A stretch of DNA of 64,000 nucleotides from Rhodopseudomonas pentothenatexigens (GTDB taxonomy: Bacteria > Pseudomonadota > Alphaproteobacteria > Rhizobiales > Xanthobacteraceae): assembly GCF_900218015.1 (NCBI RefSeq), contig NZ_UFQQ01000015.1, forward strand, positions 62,001 through 126,000, given 5' to 3'. The position numbers and the translations under genes were made by a program. Positions 53,698-64,000 of this stretch are shown here, one piece after another (the stretch's first letter is position 1; each line of letters starts with the position of its first letter). Under the pieces are notes generated by a model that was given only the letters and a program-made list of their open reading frames with translations, was not told where the DNA came from and did not search any database.

Positions 53698-54699
53698 CTA
53701 CAGCATCCCGGGCAGGACGCGATCCGGGGGCTTGTGGTTGTCGAGGAAGGTGCGGATGTTGATGATCACCTTCTCGCCCATCTCGACCCGGCCCTCGATG
53801 GTGGCCGAGCCCATGTGCGGCAGCAGCACCACCTTGCCCTGCTTGGCCAGCCGTACCAGCTTCGGATTGACCGCAGGCTCGTGCTCGTAGACATCGAGGC
53901 CGGCGCCCGCGATGTCCCCGCTCTCGATCAGCTTGGTCAGCGTCTCCTCGTCGATCACCTCACCGCGCGCGGTGTTGACGATGAAGGCGTCCTTGCGGAT
54001 CAGTTTGAGGCGACGTGCCGACAGCAGATGGAAGGTCGCCGGGGTGTGCGGACAGTTCACCGAGATGATGTCCATCCGCGCCAGCATCTGGTCCAGCGAG
54101 TCCCAGTAGGTCGCGCCGAGTTCGTCGGCGATGCGCGGTGCCACCGGCTTGCGGTTGTGATAGTGGATTTGCAGGCCGAAGGCGCGGGCGCGGCGGGCCA
54201 CCGCCTGGCCGATCCGGCCCATGCCGATGATGCCGAGCCGCTTGCCGCCGAGCCTGCGGCCGAGCATCCAGGTCGGCGACCAGCCGGGCCAATCGCCGCC
54301 TTCCATCAGCAGCGCGGCGCCCTCGATCAGCCGCCGCGGCACCGCGAGAATCAGCGCCATGGTCATGTCGGCGGTATCTTCCGTCAGGACTTTCGGCGTA
54401 TTGGTCACGGTGATGCCGCGCGCATGCGCTGCGGCGACGTCGATATTGTCGATGCCGTTGCCGAAATGCGCGATCAGCCGCAGCGGGCAGTCGGGCTGAT
54501 TCAGCATCTCGGCGGTAATCTCGTCGGTTACCGTTGGTACCAGCACGTCGGCAGTACGCGCCGCTTCGGCGAGCTGCTCGGCGGTCATCGGAATATCGTC
54601 GAGGTTCAGCCGGGCGTCGAACAGCTCGCGCATCCGGGTTTCAATCGAGTCCGGAAGCTTGCGGGTGACGACGACCAGAGGCTTTTTCTTAAGCGACAT
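53698..54699 (-). CDS. D-2-hydroxyacid dehydrogenase (glyoxylate/glycerate type)
   Basis: 333 aa from ATG at 54699. NAD motif RLGIIGMGRIGQAVARR, catalytic Arg in IVNTARGEVIDE, Glu in IESGDIAGAGLDVYEHEP and His in LLPHMGSATIEG. Typical of glyoxylate reductase/glycerate dehydrogenase (GyaR/HprA). It is the second such enzyme in the window and not coupled to a transporter. Confidence 0.94.
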   Translation of the reverse strand: MSLKKKPLVVVTRKLPDSIETRMRELFDARLNLDDIPMTAEQLAEAARTADVLVPTVTDEITAEMLNQPDCPLRLIAHFGNGIDNIDVAAAHARGITVTNTPKVLTEDTADMTMALILAVPRRLIEGAALLMEGGDWPGWSPTWMLGRRLGGKRLGIIGMGRIGQAVARRARAFGLQIHYHNRKPVAPRIADELGATYWDSLDQMLARMDIISVNCPHTPATFHLLSARRLKLIRKDAFIVNTARGEVIDEETLTKLIESGDIAGAGLDVYEHEPAVNPKLVRLAKQGKVVLLPHMGSATIEGRVEMGEKVIINIRTFLDNHKPPDRVLPGML

Positions 54700-54933
54700 T
54701 CCAACGCTCTCTGACGAGCTCAACGAGATCTTTTAGCCCCCGTTAACTCAGCTGTTCGACACTCCCGCAGCAGCGCGACCACAGGGGCCGGTCCCGACCG
54801 TGAGGTCCCTTCCCGTTCCTTGGGTTACCGGATGCCTTCCGGCCTTCTCTAGCAGAAGACCGCGCCAAGACAAGGACCCTGGGTTTCGCCGGCGACGGAC
54901 GCGCCGCAAATTACGCGACGAAGAGGCGTGTCG

Positions 54934-55458
54934 ATGACGATGAAATACCTGATGGCGGCAACGACGTTCGCAGCTGCGATGATCTATGCTGCGACCTTAG
55001 CGCACGCCGGCAAGGAGTCGCCATTGTCCGCAAGCGGACTGCCGGTGCCGCGATACGTCAGCCTTAAGTCGGATCACGTCAACGTCCGGGTCGGGCCAAC
55101 CAAGGACAACGACGTCGCCTGGGTCTACACCCGCGCCGGATTGCCGGTCGAAGTCACCGCCGAGTTCGAGAACTGGCGCCGTGTCCGTGACTCCGAGGGC
55201 GCCGAAGGCTGGGTGTATCACTCGCTGCTGTCGGGCCGCCGTACGGCAGTTGTGATCATGAAGGACAGGGACGAATTGGCGCCGCTTTACGAAAGCGCCA
55301 GCTCCGCCAGCGCGGTGGTCGCCCGGCTGCAGGCCGGTGTCGTGGCGCAGGTCAAACGCTGCGACATGAAATGGTGCCGGATCGTCGGCAACGGCTTCGA
55401 CGGCTGGATCGAGAAGCTGCAACTATGGGGCGTTTACGCCGACGAGCAGGTGAATTGA
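54934..55458 (+). CDS. SH3 domain-containing periplasmic protein
   Basis: 174 aa from ATG at 54934 (AAGAGG 7 nt upstream). Signal peptide ending at LAHAGK. Two bacterial SH3 modules: VSLKSDHVNVRVGPTKDNDV...WVYHSLLSG and a second, ALYESASSASAVVARLQAGV-like block with a Cys pair (RCDMKWCRI). It likely binds peptidoglycan or peptides. The 234-bp region before it contains several GC-rich hairpins but no clear promoter. Confidence 0.9.
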   Translation: MTMKYLMAATTFAAAMIYAATLAHAGKESPLSASGLPVPRYVSLKSDHVNVRVGPTKDNDVAWVYTRAGLPVEVTAEFENWRRVRDSEGAEGWVYHSLLSGRRTAVVIMKDRDELAPLYESASSASAVVARLQAGVVAQVKRCDMKWCRIVGNGFDGWIEKLQLWGVYADEQVN

Positions 55459-55495
55459 CCCGGTGGGGCGATCGGTCCTCGATCGGGCGCGAAAA

Positions 55496-55522
55496 AGCCC
55501 GGGAGCATGCGGCTCTCGGGCT
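55496..55522 (-). terminator. Rho-independent terminator for irr
   Basis: On the minus strand the stem AGCCCGAGAGC / GCTCCCGGGCT (one mismatch) is followed by TTTTT. It lies 33 bp beyond the irr stop; the same hairpin closes the convergent SH3 gene. Confidence 0.85.
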
Positions 55523-55554
55523 GAATTCGTCACCAAGAATAGCTCGAAGAAACG

Positions 55555-56046
55555 TCAGCCCTTCTTCCGCAGACGCACCACGACATCGACCCGCGCGATC
55601 TCATATCCGTCGGGAACGTCGGGCGTCGCCTTCAGCTCGAGCTCCGCGTTGGGGATGTCGATCAGCTCGTGATTGTTCTCGAGATAGAAGTGCTGATGCG
55701 CCGACACGTTGGTGTCGAAATAGGTCTTGGTGCCGTCGACGCTGACCTGCCGCAGCAGACCGACTTCGGTGAGCTGATTCAAAGTGTTGTAAACGGTCGC
55801 CAGCGACACCGGGACCTTCGCCTGACTGGCTTCCTCGTACAGCATTTCGGCCGTCAGGTGGCGGTCGCCCTTCCCGAACAGCAGCCACCCGAGCGCCATG
55901 CGCTGCCGGGTCGGACGCAGGCCCACCGACTGCAACATTTCGTTGACGTCGTGCCAGGGACAACCGTTCAGCCGCGGCTCGGCATGCGAATGAGCCTCCT
56001 GAACCGGTTCCTCTCGCAAAAATGCCACGTGCTCGCCGATGTCCAC
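55555..56046 (-). CDS. irr: Iron response regulator Irr (heme-responsive Fur-family repressor)
   Basis: 163 aa from a GTG at 56046 (AGCAGGGG upstream), the length of Bradyrhizobium Irr. The heme regulatory motif GCPWHDV places Cys at 29, as in Bradyrhizobium japonicum. Winged-helix core GLRPTRQRMALGW ... SLATVYNTLNQL. At residues 117-119, where the Bradyrhizobium protein has three His, this one reads His-Gln-His. Irr represses iron-protein and heme genes under iron limitation and is degraded when heme is present. It diverges from fabA. An upstream GTG at 56079 is unlikely since it would lie only about 5 nt from the predicted transcription start. Confidence 0.95.
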   Translation of the reverse strand: MDIGEHVAFLREEPVQEAHSHAEPRLNGCPWHDVNEMLQSVGLRPTRQRMALGWLLFGKGDRHLTAEMLYEEASQAKVPVSLATVYNTLNQLTEVGLLRQVSVDGTKTYFDTNVSAHQHFYLENNHELIDIPNAELELKATPDVPDGYEIARVDVVVRLRKKG

Positions 56047-56090
56047 GATTGCATACCCCTGCTGCGCTACTATTTGCACTGCATCCTGTG

Positions 56091-56119
56091 ATTATAGGAA
56101 GCATTCCTTGGTCGTGCAA
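56091..56119 (-). promoter_or_regulatory. Sigma-70-type promoter for irr
   Basis: On the minus strand TTGCAC (-35, 56119-56114) and TATAAT (-10, 56096-56091) are separated by exactly 17 bp. Transcription should begin near 56084, about 38 nt before the GTG at 56046. Confidence 0.75.
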
Positions 56120-56304
56120 GCGTCTCGCAACTGGCGCTGTTCCGTCGTTTTGCTTAAGTAGGATCACGGAGGTGCCGCTAGGCGGGGCAATATGCCTATG
56201 TTACAGACCCCGCGCGCTCCCAGAGCGCGCCCAGCTCCCGCTGCCGGACTCCGCCGCGCGGGTAGCCAAATCCTCTCGATCCAATTTGAAGAAGGCATCG
56301 TCGC

Positions 56305-56832
56305 ATGCGGGACCGTCGCTCCAGCTACGAATACGAAGACCTGCTGGCCTGCGGCCGTGGTGAATTGTTCGGTCCCGGAAATGCGCAGCTTCCGCTGCCC
56401 CCGATGCTGATGTTCGACCGTATCACCACCATCACCGAGGACGGCGGCGAATTCGGCAAGGGTCACGTTCGTGCCGAACTCGACGTCAATCCGGATCTCT
56501 GGTTCTTCGCATGCCATTTCAAGAACGATCCGGTGATGCCGGGGTGTCTGGGGCTCGATGCGATGTGGCAGATGGTCGGGTTCTTCCTCGGTTGGGTTGG
56601 TGGCGAAGGTCCCGGTCGCGCGCTCGGCCTCGGGGAACTAAAGTTCACCGGCCAAGTGCTGCCGCATATCCGCAAGATCGTTTACAATGTCGACATCAAG
56701 CGGGTGATGCGCTCGAAGCTGTGGCTCGGCATTGCCGATGGTTGGCTTTCGGCCGACGACGAGATCATCTACCGCGCAAAGGACCTGAAAGTCGGTCTGT
56801 TCAAGCAGACGGCGCAGCCGGTCGGCGGCTGA
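56305..56832 (+). CDS. fabA: 3-hydroxydecanoyl-ACP dehydratase FabA
   Basis: 175 aa. Dehydratase/isomerase that introduces the double bond for unsaturated fatty acids. Catalytic His in [20 protein letters not shown], with the Asp of LDAMWQ. N-terminal [17 protein letters not shown] is typical. It leads fabA-fabB-fabI and diverges from irr, the order in many Rhizobiales. Confidence 0.97.
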   Translation: MRDRRSSYEYEDLLACGRGELFGPGNAQLPLPPMLMFDRITTITEDGGEFGKGHVRAELDVNPDLWFFACHFKNDPVMPGCLGLDAMWQMVGFFLGWVGGEGPGRALGLGELKFTGQVLPHIRKIVYNVDIKRVMRSKLWLGIADGWLSADDEIIYRAKDLKVGLFKQTAQPVGG

Positions 56833-56897
56833 GGTTTAGAAGACTGCGATCGGCGCGTTGCCGTCCGCGACGACCATGGAATGAACGAGGCGATCAT

Positions 56898-58124
56898 ATG
56901 AGACGTGTTGTTGTGACCGGGATGGGGATCGTCTCGTCGATTGGAAACAACACCCAGGAGGTTCTGGCGAGCCTGCACGACGCCAAGTCGGGCATTTCGC
57001 GCGCCGAGAAGCATGCCGAGCTGGGATTCCGCTCGCAAGTTCAGGGTGCGCCGACGCTCAATCCGGCCGATGTGGTCGACCGTCGCGCGATGCGCTTCCT
57101 CGGCGAAGGCGCGGCGTGGAATCACGTCGCGATGGAACAGGCGATCGCTGATTCGGGTTTGGAGGAAACCGAGATCTCCAATCCGCGCACCGGCATCGTG
57201 ATGGGGTCGGGCGGCCCGTCCGCGCGCACCATCGTCGAAGCCGCGGACATCACCCGCAGCAAGGGACCGAAGCGCGTCGGCCCGTTCGCGGTGCCCAAAG
57301 CGATGAGCTCGACCGCGTCGGCCACGCTTGCGACCTGGTTCAAGATCAAGGGCGTCAATTATTCGATCTCGTCGGCCTGCGCGACCTCCAACCACTGCAT
57401 CGGCAACGCCTACGAGCTGATCCAGTGGGGCAAGCAGGACGTCGTGTTCGCCGGCGGTTGCGAAGAGCTCGACTGGTCGCTGTCGGTGCTGTTCGACGCG
57501 ATGGGGGCGATGAGCTCCAAGTACAACGACACCCCGGCGACGGCATCGCGGCCCTATGACGTCAGCCGCGACGGCTTCGTGATCGCCGGCGGCGCCGGCG
57601 TGCTGGTGCTGGAAGAGCTCGAACACGCCAAGGCGCGCGGCGCCAAGATCTACGGCGAGATCATCGGCTACGGCGCGACCAGCGACGGCTACGACATGGT
57701 GGCGCCGTCGGGCGAGGGCGCCGAGCGCTGCATGCAGATGGCGCTGGCGACCACCGGCGGCATCAAGATCGACTACATCAATCCGCACGCGACCTCGACC
57801 CCGGCCGGCGACCCGCCGGAAATCGCCGCGATCCGCAACGTGTTCGGAACCGGCGACAAGTGCCCGCCGATCTCCGCCACCAAGGCGCTGACCGGCCACT
57901 CGCTGGGCGCCACCGGCGTGCAGGAGGCGATCTACTCCCTGCTGATGATGCAGAACGGCTTCATCTGCGAGAGCGCACACATCACCGAACTCGATCGGGC
58001 TTTCGCCGACATGCCGATCGTGCGCAAGCGCATCGACAACGCCAAGCTCAGCGCCGTGCTGTCGAACTCCTTCGGCTTCGGCGGTACCAACGCGACGCTG
58101 GTGTTCAAGCGGCTGGATGCGTGA
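56898..58124 (+). CDS. fabB: Beta-ketoacyl-ACP synthase I FabB
   Basis: 408 aa from ATG at 56898 (GAGG upstream). Condensing enzyme working with FabA in unsaturated fatty acid synthesis. Catalytic Cys in [10 protein letters not shown], His in [11 protein letters not shown] and His in [12 protein letters not shown] form the C-H-H triad. It lies 65 bp after fabA and is probably co-transcribed. Confidence 0.97.
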   Translation: MRRVVVTGMGIVSSIGNNTQEVLASLHDAKSGISRAEKHAELGFRSQVQGAPTLNPADVVDRRAMRFLGEGAAWNHVAMEQAIADSGLEETEISNPRTGIVMGSGGPSARTIVEAADITRSKGPKRVGPFAVPKAMSSTASATLATWFKIKGVNYSISSACATSNHCIGNAYELIQWGKQDVVFAGGCEELDWSLSVLFDAMGAMSSKYNDTPATASRPYDVSRDGFVIAGGAGVLVLEELEHAKARGAKIYGEIIGYGATSDGYDMVAPSGEGAERCMQMALATTGGIKIDYINPHATSTPAGDPPEIAAIRNVFGTGDKCPPISATKALTGHSLGATGVQEAIYSLLMMQNGFICESAHITELDRAFADMPIVRKRIDNAKLSAVLSNSFGFGGTNATLVFKRLDA

Positions 58125-58174
58125 CCGGCCGTGTTCGGCGTGCTGATGCCGGACAATCGAAGTGTTAGGACGAT

Positions 58175-58265
58175 CGTCATGGCCGGGCTTGTCCCGGCCA
58201 TCCACGTTTTCGAAGCACGGTTGAGCCGCGGGTCGTGGATGCCCGGGACGAGCCCGGCCATGACG
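58175..58265. repeat. Palindromic intergenic repeat, family C
   Basis: CGTCATGGCCGGGCTTGTCC at 58175 pairs with GGGACGAGCCCGGCCATGACG ending at 58265, with ATCCACG/CGTGGAT inside. It lies between fabB and fabI and overlaps the leader of fabI. Confidence 0.8.
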
Positions 58266-58282
58266 CAGAGGGGAATAACGAC

Positions 58283-59095
58283 ATGCAACAACTGATGCAG
58301 GGTAAGCGCGGGCTGATCATGGGCGTCGCCAACGACCATTCGATCGCCTGGGGGATGGCGAAGACGCTGGCGGCGCACGGGGCCGAGCTTGCCTTCACCT
58401 ATCAGGGCGAGGCGCTGGCGCGCCGGGTCAAGCCGCTGGCGCAGTCGCTGAATTCCGACCTGGTGCTGCCCTGCGACGTCGAGGACATCGCCAGTGTCGA
58501 TGCGGTGTTCGACACGCTGAAGCACAAATGGGGCAAGCTCGACTTCGTGATCCACGCCATCGGCTTCTCCGACAAGAACGAGCTGCGTGGCGAGTACATC
58601 GACACCAGCCGCGCCAATTTCTCCCGCACCATGGTGATCTCCTGCTTCTCGTTCACCGAGGTCGCAAAGCGCGCCGCGGTGCTGATGCCGGACGGCGGCG
58701 CGATGATCACGTTGACCTTCGGTGCGTCCGAGCGCGCGATGCCGAACTACAACGTGATGGGTCTCGCCAAAGCGGCGCTGGAAGCGAGCGTGCGCTATCT
58801 CGCCTGCGATCTCGGCCCGAAGGGGATTCGCGTCAACGCGGTATCGGCCGGCCCGGTGCGGACCCTGGCCGGCGCCGGCATCGGCGATTCGCGCGCGATG
58901 TTCGGCTTCATGGAAAAGCACTCGCCGCTCGGCCGCGGCGTGACGCTGGAAGAACTCGGCGGATCGGCGCTGTATCTGCTGTCGGACCTGTCCGGCGGCG
59001 TCACCGGCGAAACCCACTACGTCGATTCCGGCTACAACATCGTGCTGATGCCGAAGCCGAGCGCGCTCAAGGCCGACGACAAGGCGGGCGAGTAA
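58283..59095 (+). CDS. fabI: NADH-dependent enoyl-ACP reductase FabI
   Basis: 270 aa from ATG at 58283 (GAGGGG about 10 nt upstream). Final reduction of each elongation cycle. GKRGLIMGVANDHSIAWG is the nucleotide-binding start; the catalytic Tyr-x6-Lys is in PNYNVMGLAKAAL. The first conserved Tyr of E. coli FabI (LSYLGAERA) is Phe here (LTFGASERA). Third gene of the fab cluster. Confidence 0.96.
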   Translation: MQQLMQGKRGLIMGVANDHSIAWGMAKTLAAHGAELAFTYQGEALARRVKPLAQSLNSDLVLPCDVEDIASVDAVFDTLKHKWGKLDFVIHAIGFSDKNELRGEYIDTSRANFSRTMVISCFSFTEVAKRAAVLMPDGGAMITLTFGASERAMPNYNVMGLAKAALEASVRYLACDLGPKGIRVNAVSAGPVRTLAGAGIGDSRAMFGFMEKHSPLGRGVTLEELGGSALYLLSDLSGGVTGETHYVDSGYNIVLMPKPSALKADDKAGE

Positions 59096-59133
59096 CCTCT
59101 CGCCTGTCTCTGCAATCCCTCGCTCACATGCAA

Positions 59134-59157
59134 AAGGGCGGCCCGGAGGCCGCCCTT
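59134..59157. terminator. Bidirectional terminator between fabI and katG
   Basis: AAGGGCGGCC / GGCCGCCCTT is a perfect 10-bp stem with a CGGA loop; on the minus strand it is followed by a short T run. It lies between the convergent fabI and katG stops. Confidence 0.85.
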
Positions 59158-59187
59158 GCTACTCGCTGAGTACTGCGTCGGCGGCGA

Positions 59188-61669
<2,482 letters not shown>

Positions 61670-61670
61670 C

Positions 61671-62609
61671 ATGATCTCCCTGCGGCAACTTCGCTATCTG
61701 TCGGCCCTGGCCCGGCACGGCCATTTCGGCCGCGCCGCCGATGCCTGCTCGGTGACCCAACCGGCGCTGTCGATGCAGATCGCCGAACTGGAGCGGACGC
61801 TCGGGGTCAAAGTGGTGGAACGCCGCCCGGGCGAGGTGTTCCTCACCGATGTCGGCCGGGAGATCGCCCGCCGTGCCGAAGAAGTGCTGGCGGCGACCCG
61901 GGACCTGGTCGATTTCGCCCGCCACCGCGCCAGGCCGCTCACCGGCCGGCTCAGCCTCGGGGTGATCCCGTCGCTGGCGCCGTATCTGCTACCGAAAGTA
62001 CTGCCGCTGCTGCAGCAGCGCTTCCCCGAACTGCGGCTGGAACTACGCGAAAGCCAGACCCGGCAGCTGGTCGCCGACGTGGTCAGCGGCGTGCTCGACG
62101 CCGCATTGCTGGCGCTGCCCACCGGTCATTCCGACCTCGACGCGCTGCCGCTGTTCGACGACCCGTTCCTGCTCGCGGTCCCCGCTAACGATCCGCGCCC
62201 GGAAAACCACCCGATCGGCGTCGAGGAGATCGACCAGTCACGGCTGATTCTGCTGGAGGATGGTCACTGCCTGCGCGACCAGGCGCTGGCGTTCTGCGCC
62301 ACCGCGCGCAACCGCGGCATCCAGATGGGCGGGGCCGGCACCGCCAGCTTCGGTGCCTCGAGCCTCACCACGGTGATCCAGATGGTCGCCGGCGGCTATG
62401 GCATCACGCTGATTCCGCAGATCGCCGCCGAGGTCGAACGCCGCGATTCGCGGGTGAAGTTTCTGCGGCTGCGCCGCCCGCAACCGGGCCGCAGCGTCGG
62501 CCTCGTGTTCCGCAAGACCTCACCCCGCCGCGGGGATTTCGAATCGTTCGGCGACGTGGTGAAGCAGGGGATCGGCGGTCCCGGGCCGGCCGAGACGGCG
62601 GTCGCCTGA
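61671..62609 (+). CDS. oxyR: LysR-type peroxide regulator OxyR
   Basis: 312 aa. N-terminal LysR HTH (SLRQLRYLSALARHGHFGRAA with helix SVTQPALSMQIAELE), then the redox domain. Cys200 and Cys209 in LEDGHCLRDQALAFC match the Cys199/Cys208 disulfide pair of E. coli OxyR. Activates katG on oxidation. The start overlaps a palindrome, suggesting autorepression. Confidence 0.95.
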   Translation: MISLRQLRYLSALARHGHFGRAADACSVTQPALSMQIAELERTLGVKVVERRPGEVFLTDVGREIARRAEEVLAATRDLVDFARHRARPLTGRLSLGVIPSLAPYLLPKVLPLLQQRFPELRLELRESQTRQLVADVVSGVLDAALLALPTGHSDLDALPLFDDPFLLAVPANDPRPENHPIGVEEIDQSRLILLEDGHCLRDQALAFCATARNRGIQMGGAGTASFGASSLTTVIQMVAGGYGITLIPQIAAEVERRDSRVKFLRLRRPQPGRSVGLVFRKTSPRRGDFESFGDVVKQGIGGPGPAETAVA

Positions 62610-62618
62610 GCTGTTCGC

Positions 62619-64000
62619 TCAGCCGGCCGCGATCGCGGCGGCTTCGGCCGCGGCGCGCTGCATGCTGGACGACATCTCGCTGGTCACCGTGCTCTGCTCT
62701 TCGACCGCGGCGGCGGTGGAACTGACGTACTCGCTGACGTTCTGGATCGCGGTCTTGATCTTGCCGAGCGCGCCGACGACGTCGCCGGAGATTCCGGTGA
62801 GGTTGCCGATCTCGGTACCGATCCTGTCGGTCGCCTGCTTGGCCTGGTTGGCGAGATTCTTCACCTCCGCGGCCACGACCGCGAAGCCGCGCCCGGCCTC
62901 ACCGGCACGGGCCGACTCGATGGTGGCGTTGAGCGCCAGCAGGTTGATCTGGCCGGTGATGTGATTGATCAGTTCGACGATGCCGCTCATCGCCTGGGCG
63001 GCGTTGTTGAGCTGATTGGCCTGGGAATCGGCAGCATCGACCTCGCCGACGGCGTTCATCGCGGTGTCACGCGACTTGGTCATCGCTTCGGAGATTTCGC
63101 GCACCGAGGCGTTCAATTCTTCTGCACCGGCGGCGACCGATTCCATCATCGCCCGGACGCGTTCGTTGCCGAGCCGGGTGAGCACCTGACGGGTGGTATC
63201 GGTCGCGTATTTGACGACCTTGAAAGGCCGCCCGTTGAGATCGAGGATCGGGTTGTAGGACGCCTGGATCCAGACTTCCCTGCCGCCCTTGCCGATCCGC
63301 TTGTATTCGCCCGCCTGATAATCGCCGCGGCCGAGCGCGGCCCAGAACGCCCGATACGCGGCGCTCTCGCGCTCGTGCGGTTCGACGAACATGCTGTGAT
63401 GCCGCCCTTTGATCTCGGCAAGCGTATAGCCGAGCGCGTGCAGGAAGTTGTCGTTGGCGTCCAGGATCGTCCCGTCGATACCGAATTCGATCACCGCCTG
63501 GGATTTACGAATCGCATCGATCTGTCCGGAAATGTCCGCGGTCGTCAGCTTCTGTGCGGTGACGTCGGTGGCGTACTTCACGACCTTGAACGGCTTGCCG
63601 CGGCCATCGAGGATCGGATTGTAGGAGGCGAGGATCCAGATCTCCTTGCCGCCCTTGCCGATCCGTTTGAACTCGCCGGGAAAGTATTCGCCGCGATTGA
63701 GCCGCGCCCAGAACTCGCGATAGTCGCGGCTGTCGCGTACCGACGGCTCGACGAACATGCTGTGATGCTTGCCCTTGATCTCGGCGAGCGAGTAGCCCAT
63801 CGCGGAGAGAAAATTGTCATTGGCGGTGAGGATGGTGCCGTCCATGGCGAATTCGATCACCGCCTGGGCGCGGCCGATCGCCGTCAGCTTACCGGCCTCC
63901 TCCAGTGAATGCGTCTTCGCCGCGGTGATGTCGGCAGCGAACTTCACGATGCCGCACGGCTTGCCGTCCTTGTCGAGGATCGGATTGTAGGACGCTTGAA
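62619..64000 (-). CDS. PAS-domain methyl-accepting chemotaxis protein (5' end outside window)
   Basis: The reading frame continues past 64000 on the minus strand, so the N-terminus is missing. At least two complete PAS/PAC units plus part of a third are visible, each with FxExYxxxDGxxLxANDNFLxAxGY-like and [24 protein letters not shown] blocks at about 120-residue spacing. The C-terminal 180 residues are an MCP signalling domain ([35 protein letters not shown]). No membrane helix is seen in the visible part, so it looks like a cytoplasmic Aer/PAS-type receptor. Confidence 0.93.
   Translation of the reverse strand, partial: QASYNPILDKDGKPCGIVKFAADITAAKTHSLEEAGKLTAIGRAQAVIEFAMDGTILTANDNFLSAMGYSLAEIKGKHHSMFVEPSVRDSRDYREFWARLNRGEYFPGEFKRIGKGGKEIWILASYNPILDGRGKPFKVVKYATDVTAQKLTTADISGQIDAIRKSQAVIEFGIDGTILDANDNFLHALGYTLAEIKGRHHSMFVEPHERESAAYRAFWAALGRGDYQAGEYKRIGKGGREVWIQASYNPILDLNGRPFKVVKYATDTTRQVLTRLGNERVRAMMESVAAGAEELNASVREISEAMTKSRDTAMNAVGEVDAADSQANQLNNAAQAMSGIVELINHITGQINLLALNATIESARAGEAGRGFAVVAAEVKNLANQAKQATDRIGTEIGNLTGISGDVVGALGKIKTAIQNVSEYVSSTAAAVEEQSTVTSEMSSSMQRAAAEAAAIAAG

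Noticed and set aside
54724-54933. Small RNA (6S or SRP-like) between the dehydrogenase and SH3 genes
   Set aside because: Contains short stems such as CCGGA/TCCGG, but no conserved 6S or SRP elements can be identified.

Overview
The window is high-GC DNA (roughly two thirds G+C by eye) from an alphaproteobacterium of the Bradyrhizobium/Rhodopseudomonas group. The best markers are an Irr regulator with a GCPWHD heme motif at Cys29 (the arrangement of Bradyrhizobium Irr), the irr|fabA-fabB-fabI neighbourhood, a divergent oxyR|katG pair, a Tad-type secreted protein, and several palindromic intergenic repeat families common in these genomes. Rhodopseudomonas palustris or a close relative is the most likely source. 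It looks like ordinary chromosome: I see no phage, integrase, transposase, CRISPR array or rRNA operon. Two tRNAs (Arg-CCU, Ala-CGC) are present.

Layout. 0-3.5 kb: CarD-type RNA polymerase regulator (5' end outside the window), M48 lipoprotein protease, secreted nuclease-like protein that has lost catalytic residues. 3.8-11.1 kb: acyl-CoA/aromatic-acid type catabolic genes (periplasmic LivK-like binding protein, crotonases, VOC protein, paired acyl-CoA dehydrogenases, SDR). 11.1-13.6 kb: small envelope/stress genes and a TadG-like VWA protein, then tRNA-Arg. 13.9-18.7 kb: quinone-type reductase, orphan ATP-grasp ligase, membrane-tethered glutamate-synthase-like FMN enzyme, creatininase-family amidase. 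18.9-24.9 kb: overlapping NMT1-type ABC transporter operon with a 2-hydroxyacid dehydrogenase and a tandem protease-inhibitor-like protein, then a DUF1254 protein behind an FNR/FixK-type box. 24.9-31.4 kb: succinate semialdehyde dehydrogenase, small unknown protein, serine hydrolase, acyl-CoA synthetase, PfkB kinase.

31.7-45.7 kb is the housekeeping core, all on the plus strand: murJ, trpS, uspA, nfu, tsaB, rimI, fur, HAD phosphatase, then miaB-phoH-ybeY-corC-lnt (the order known from Escherichia coli), an Xre regulator with its own terminator, and trmB. A nested inverted-repeat block follows. 46.1-47.7 kb: yggT-yggU-folD on the minus strand. 47.9-54.7 kb: tRNA-Ala and accessory metabolism (crotonase, SnoaL-like protein, glutamine amidotransferase, SDR, TerB-like protein, cytochrome P450, D-2-hydroxyacid dehydrogenase). 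54.9-64 kb: SH3 protein, irr diverging from fabA-fabB-fabI, katG diverging from oxyR, and a PAS-PAS-(PAS)-MCP chemoreceptor cut by the right edge.

Regulatory themes are iron (Fur and Irr in one window), peroxide (OxyR/KatG) and oxygen (a FixK/FNR-type box). I do not see a clearly novel multi-gene system. The most interesting items are the FixK-like box before the DUF1254 gene, the nested repeat block at 45.7-46.0 kb, the GCGTAT half-sites before the Xre gene, the proline-stalk ABC binding protein, the catalytically degraded nuclease, and the Irr His118-to-Gln change.
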